A stretch of DNA of 64,000 nucleotides from Treponemataceae bacterium (lineage in GTDB: Bacteria; Spirochaetota; Spirochaetia; Treponematales; Treponemataceae), in the NCBI GenBank assembly GCA_024402495.1, contig JAKSTR010000006.1, forward strand, positions 1 through 64,000. The letters are read 5' to 3'. Positions within the stretch are counted from its first letter, which is position 1; every line of letters starts with the position of its first letter. The position numbers and the translations under genes are program-made. A model generated the notes under the pieces. It had not been told where the DNA came from and made no database searches. It saw nothing but the letters and a program-made list of their open reading frames with translations. This document shows positions 60,546-64,000 of the stretch, piece after piece.

Positions 60546-61064
60546 ATGGAATTTGAAAAAATAAACCCGAACGAAATCAACAAAAACCCGTTTGATTTAA
60601 TCAGCAAGGACTGGGCGCTGGTTGCCGCACAAAAAGACGGCAAAGTGAACGCTTTAACTGCAAGCTGGGGCGGCGTAGGCGTTTTGTGGAACAAAAATGT
60701 TGTTTTCATTTTTATCCGCAACAGCCGCTACACAAAAGAATTTTTAGACAGCGCCAATACTTTTAGCCTTACGTTTTTTAACCACGAAAAATATGCCGAA
60801 ACCTACAAATATTTTGGTTCGGTTAGCGGCAGAAACGAAGACAAAATTGCAAAACAGGGCTTAACTGTTGCCAGCGCCGAAAACACGCCGTATTTTGCCG
60901 AAGGAAAACTGGCTGTTATCTGCAAAAAATTAAGCGCAATGCCTTTTGACCCGAATAATTTTACGGATTCAAATCTTTTGCCAGCATTCTACGGCGACAA
61001 CGACATGCACGTAATGTACATTGGCGAAATTGTAAGCGTTCTGCACAACGGCGCAAACGAATAA
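60546..61064 (+). CDS. Flavin reductase family protein
   Basis: A 172-residue FMN-binding split-barrel protein. NALTASWGGVGVLWNKNVVFIFIRNSRYTKEFLDSANTFSLTFFN carries the usual phosphate-loop residues. These proteins reduce flavins for partner oxygenases or act as NAD(P)H oxidoreductases; no partner gene is adjacent. The ribosome site is AAGGA. The next 80 bases hold a CCCCAGCTTC / GGAGCCGGGG hairpin without a T run. Beyond it the base composition drops sharply. Confidence 0.88.
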   Translation: MEFEKINPNEINKNPFDLISKDWALVAAQKDGKVNALTASWGGVGVLWNKNVVFIFIRNSRYTKEFLDSANTFSLTFFNHEKYAETYKYFGSVSGRNEDKIAKQGLTVASAENTPYFAEGKLAVICKKLSAMPFDPNNFTDSNLLPAFYGDNDMHVMYIGEIVSVLHNGANE

Positions 61065-61146
61065 ACCCGAACCGCCAGAAGACTTTCAGCTTTTTACAAA
61101 AAGTCCCCAGCTTCAAACCGGAGCCGGGGATAACTAAATATAAAAT

Positions 61147-61494
61147 TTATTTATTTCTATTCGTATCATCTGCTAAAAAAAAATCTAAGGTATCCATTAT
61201 ATCATTTATATTGATTCTTAATCTTTTCATGAGGTCTTTTGTTTTTTTTGTATCTGTAGAAATTATTTTTGAATCAGGTAGCAGCAGTTCATAAGGTTCG
61301 ATATTCAAAGCATTTGCTATAGATACCAAAGTTTCAAAAGAACCCCATTTGGAGCCAGTTTCAATTGCACTTAAATATTTATCTGTTATTCCGATTTTTT
61401 CTGCCAAAGTAGATTGGGTGACATGATTTTCTTCACGAAATCTTTTTATGTTTTTTATGTAAATTTTATTTAATTCATTTATGGTCATGTCCAT
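61147..61494 (-). CDS. XRE family transcriptional regulator
   Basis: A 115-residue HTH_3 (XRE/Cro-CI) regulator. The helix-turn-helix is VTQSTLAEKIGITDKYLSAIETGSKWGSFETLVSIANALNIEPYELL (residues about 23-70). The C-terminal tail is short and has no recognisable domain. The gene is AT-rich like the following acyltransferase genes. It is divergent from them across a promoter region full of ATAGATAG-type repeats, so it probably regulates them or its own promoter. Confidence 0.9.
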   Translation of the reverse strand: MDMTINELNKIYIKNIKRFREENHVTQSTLAEKIGITDKYLSAIETGSKWGSFETLVSIANALNIEPYELLLPDSKIISTDTKKTKDLMKRLRININDIMDTLDFFLADDTNRNK

Positions 61495-61552
61495 AAGATT
61501 AAAAAGAATAGAAAGAAAAAATAACTTATATATTGATTGATAAATAATTCTT

Positions 61553-61640
61553 ATAGATAGAAATATGTAGATAATAGATAGATTTTAAAGAAGAATTTTC
61601 CTATAATTAGATAAAAAAATCTATCAAACAGACAGATTTT
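61553..61640. promoter_or_regulatory. Repeat-rich divergent promoter region
   Basis: ATAGATAG occurs at 61553-61560 and 61574-61581, 21 bases apart. GATAGATTTT (61577-61586) and AAAATCTATC (61616-61625) form a ten-base inverted repeat around a perfect TATAAT at 61602-61607. A further near-copy, GACAGATTTT, is at 61631-61640. No good -35 is seen, so activation by the XRE protein is possible. Confidence 0.5.
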
Positions 61641-61654
61641 TATAGGAGTATATT

Positions 61655-63130
61655 TTGGTCTTTTGTTCTATAAGCTTTTTATTCTTTTTTTTGCCATTTG
61701 CATTATTTATAAATTTTCTTTGTTCAAAAGTTTATGTAAAAAACTTTGTATTGTTTATTTTAAGTTTACTTTTTTATGCATGGGGTGAACCTGTTTATGT
61801 TTTTCTAATGATTTTTTCAATTACAATAAATTATTTTTTTGGACTTGGCATATGTTGCTCAAAAAGACTTTTGAAAAAAATATTGCTGGTTACATGCCTT
61901 CTTTTGAATTTTGGAATTCTCTTCTATTTTAAATATCTTGCTTTTGTATTAAAGATTATTTTTTCTATTTTTTCTAAAACGAATATAGATTCTCAGTTTT
62001 CCTCTGTTGTGTTACCCATTGGAATTTCGTTTTATACTTTTCAAATTGTATCGTATATTGTTGATGTCTACAGAACCCCTAGTTTGGTTCAGAAAAATCC
62101 TTTAAATCTTGGTCTGTATATTTCTTTTTTTCCGCAACTTATTGCAGGTCCTATAGTTCGATATCATGATATTAGTCTTCAGATTGAAAATCGTACAGTA
62201 GATTTACAGAAAATGGTTTATGGCGTAGAACGATTTATTATAGGTCTTGGCAAAAAAGTACTTTTATCAAATGTCTTTGCTTTGTATGCTGACTCAGTTT
62301 TAAATCTCAATATCAATGAATATTCTACAAAATATGCTTGGTTAGGTATGTTGGCTTATTCCCTTCAGATATTTTTCGATTTTTCTGGTTATTCTGATAT
62401 GGCGATTGGTCTAGGCAAGATGTTCGGTTTTGATTTCGTAGAGAACTTTAATTACCCATATGCGGCAACAAGTATTACAGATTTCTGGAGACGATGGCAT
62501 ATTTCGCTTTCTTCTTGGTTTAGAGAATATTTATATATTCCTCTTGGCGGAAATAGGAAAGGAAAGTTTAAAGCATATTTGAATATTTTTATTGTATTTC
62601 TTGCAACAGGAATTTGGCACGGTGCTTCGGTAAATTTTATAGTCTGGGGTCTTGGACATGGATTTTTACGTATTTTTGAAAAATATCTTTCAGATACAAA
62701 AATTGCAACATTTTTCAATACTACAGAAAACAAAATGCTAAAAATAGGTAAAAATATTTTTTGCAGAATTTATACTTTGTCTTCTGTATTTTTTCTTTGG
62801 ATTTTTTTTAGAAATGGTACAAAAGCTGGTATTCGATTAATTCAGAAAATGTTTGATCTTTCAAACAGTCCTTTAGGTTTTTCAAAGACTTTTGAACTTG
62901 AGATATTATTCAACCAAAAAGTTTTTGTTGTTTTTATAATTGGTTTAATTTTCTGTTTCCCATGGTGGAATTTTTTTAGTAATCTAAAAAAAATTGATTT
63001 TAATAAAAACTCTGCGGTATGTTGTTTTATTCAAAGCGTGAAGTATTTTTCATTAATTTTGGTTTTGATTTTCTCAATTTCAAGCTTAATGAGTAGTTCT
63101 TACAATCCGTTTATCTATTTTAGATTTTAA
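61655..63130 (+). CDS. MBOAT O-acyltransferase (AlgI/DltB type)
   Basis: A 491-residue membrane-bound O-acyltransferase with about ten to twelve helices. It shows SFYTFQIVSYIVDVYR, FFPQLIAGPIVRYHD, FDFSGYSDMAIGLGKMFGFDFVENFNYPY, DFWRRWHISLSSWFREYLYIPLGGNRKG, and the catalytic histidine in ATGIWHGASVNFIVWG. These are all AlgI landmarks. It moves acetyl or other acyl groups across the membrane to an extracellular polysaccharide. The TTG start has AGGAG six bases upstream. An AlgJ-like gene follows. Confidence 0.92.
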   Translation: MVFCSISFLFFFLPFALFINFLCSKVYVKNFVLFILSLLFYAWGEPVYVFLMIFSITINYFFGLGICCSKRLLKKILLVTCLLLNFGILFYFKYLAFVLKIIFSIFSKTNIDSQFSSVVLPIGISFYTFQIVSYIVDVYRTPSLVQKNPLNLGLYISFFPQLIAGPIVRYHDISLQIENRTVDLQKMVYGVERFIIGLGKKVLLSNVFALYADSVLNLNINEYSTKYAWLGMLAYSLQIFFDFSGYSDMAIGLGKMFGFDFVENFNYPYAATSITDFWRRWHISLSSWFREYLYIPLGGNRKGKFKAYLNIFIVFLATGIWHGASVNFIVWGLGHGFLRIFEKYLSDTKIATFFNTTENKMLKIGKNIFCRIYTLSSVFFLWIFFRNGTKAGIRLIQKMFDLSNSPLGFSKTFELEILFNQKVFVVFIIGLIFCFPWWNFFSNLKKIDFNKNSAVCCFIQSVKYFSLILVLIFSISSLMSSSYNPFIYFRF

Positions 63131-63140
63131 GGTTAGATTT

Positions 63141-64000
63141 ATGAAAAAAATACAGATTATTTTTTTAGTTTTAGTAGCAATACTCATTTTGATTCCCTTA
63201 TTTCGCTTTGATTATGAAACTGTAATATCTCAACGTGAAAAAAGAGAACTTGCAACAAGACCCGAAATAAGATTAAAAAAGAATTTATTTAATAAATTAA
63301 GTTTATATTTTGAAGATAGAATTGGATTGAAATATGAATTTAAAGAGATGTTTGAAAAGTTAAATTTATATTATCAAATGGAAAATAATTATACAAAGAT
63401 AGGTTTTTACGGAAAACGTGATTGGCTTTTTTATAACAAAGATAATCTTTTTAATTCATATTTCAGAAGGAATCTTTTCACAGACGACCAGCTTTGTTCT
63501 TATAGTCGTAAAGTTCAAAATATGCAGAAATGGTGTGAATCAAATAATATTCAGTTTATTTATTTTATTGCGCCTAATAAAAATGAAATTTATGAAGAGT
63601 TTTATCCATACAAAAGGAATAACACCAAATCTTTAACGGAGCAAATTGTTGAACGTCTTGAAGCTGATGGAGTTACTGTTATTTATCCAAAAGATTTAAT
63701 TCTTGAAGCAAAGAAAAGAGAAAGATATTCTTTATATTATGAACGTGATACACATTGGAATAAACTTGGTGCCTATTATGGTTCTATTTCGCTTGTAAAA
63801 AAAATAAAAGAACTTTTACCTAGTTATGATTTTCCAGAAATTTCTTATGAATTCACAATGAAAAAAATTCCTGGTGGGGATTTGGAAAATATTATTGGAA
63901 CTTCAAAAGGTAAAATGACAGATTATGATGTAAAAACATATTTATGTGGAAAAGAAAATAATGATATATATATTTACGAAAAAAATGCAGGTAGAGATGG
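63141..64000 (+). CDS. AlgJ/AlgX-like SGNH acyltransferase (3' end beyond window)
   Basis: An incomplete ORF of 286 codons open to the window end. An N-terminal signal-anchor helix covers about residues 4-20 (IQIIFLVLVAILILIPLF). RDTHWNKLGAYYGS near residue 205 is the DTHWNxxG motif of the AlgJ/AlgX/DHHW acetyltransferase family, and WLFYNKDNLF near residue 95 is also typical. Its partner is the MBOAT protein encoded ten bases upstream. Together they should O-acylate a surface polysaccharide. Base use is AT-rich. The rest of the gene was not seen. Confidence 0.85.
   Translation, partial: MKKIQIIFLVLVAILILIPLFRFDYETVISQREKRELATRPEIRLKKNLFNKLSLYFEDRIGLKYEFKEMFEKLNLYYQMENNYTKIGFYGKRDWLFYNKDNLFNSYFRRNLFTDDQLCSYSRKVQNMQKWCESNNIQFIYFIAPNKNEIYEEFYPYKRNNTKSLTEQIVERLEADGVTVIYPKDLILEAKKRERYSLYYERDTHWNKLGAYYGSISLVKKIKELLPSYDFPEISYEFTMKKIPGGDLENIIGTSKGKMTDYDVKTYLCGKENNDIYIYEKNAGRD

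Noticed and set aside
61105-61128. Terminator after the flavin reductase gene
   Set aside because: CCCCAGCTTC / GGAGCCGGGG is imperfect and has no T run, so I did not list it as a terminator.

Overview
The window reads as chromosomal DNA of a Treponema-like spirochaete. The main evidence is a bactofilin / LytM-peptidase / DUF327 / PSP1 cluster, two treponemal-type chemoreceptors, a PPi-lineage 6-phosphofructokinase, a DUF5312-like protein beside a diguanylate cyclase, and a moderate-GC coding style. No phage, IS element, rRNA operon or CRISPR array was seen. The genus is inferred from family knowledge and gene content, not from a search.

Layout: 0-1.4 kb holds an APH-fold kinase and a GNAT acetyltransferase. 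1.4-5.7 kb holds a promoter, two micro-ORFs and an asymmetric heterodimeric ABC exporter. 5.9-9.0 kb (minus) is the AI-2 / methyl-cycle operon mtnN-luxS-birA plus a GNAT-like acyltransferase. 9.2-9.4 kb holds a strong candidate small RNA with three anti-Shine-Dalgarno motifs. 9.5-11.9 kb has two zinc proteases and an ECF S component. 12-14.6 kb has a MATE pump divergent from a LacI-type regulator. 14.7-18.1 kb is trkA-trkH-phosphatase. 18.2-22.9 kb has htpG, a PilZ-like protein, ychJ, rlmB and tRNA-Ala. 23-27 kb has a chemoreceptor, rsmE (carrying a DnaA-box cluster) and an HExxH protein. 27.5-30.5 kb (minus) is the bactofilin/M23/YaaR/RicT operon. 30.7-37.2 kb has tatD-dusB, then DUF5312-like, GGDEF, rhomboid and exported proteins. 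37.3-42.8 kb is a full branched-chain amino acid ABC operon ending in a CBS-ACT sensor. 43-48.6 kb has gph, marR, a chemoreceptor and alaR-alaT. 48.9-58.8 kb has purL, a thioredoxin-fold protein, two CNNM/CorC proteins, an omptin-family protease and an RluA synthase. 59-61 kb has pfk and a flavin reductase. 61.1-64 kb turns markedly AT-rich and carries an XRE regulator and the start of an AlgI/AlgJ-type polysaccharide O-acylation module cut by the window end.

Functional links: LuxS, MtnN and the nearby liv and Trk transport genes are ordinary metabolism. The bactofilin cluster is a cell-shape module. Several monocistronic or operon-leading genes have a -10 box 6-8 bases before the start codon and no Shine-Dalgarno sequence, so leaderless mRNAs appear common.

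The observations most worth following are the candidate sRNA at 9.2 kb with its long complementarity to a ribosome-binding site at 1.66 kb, the DnaA-box clusters at 25.96-26.05 and 46.90-46.94 kb, the omptin-family protease, the micro-ORFs in front of the ABC exporter, and a dispersed palindromic intergenic repeat.
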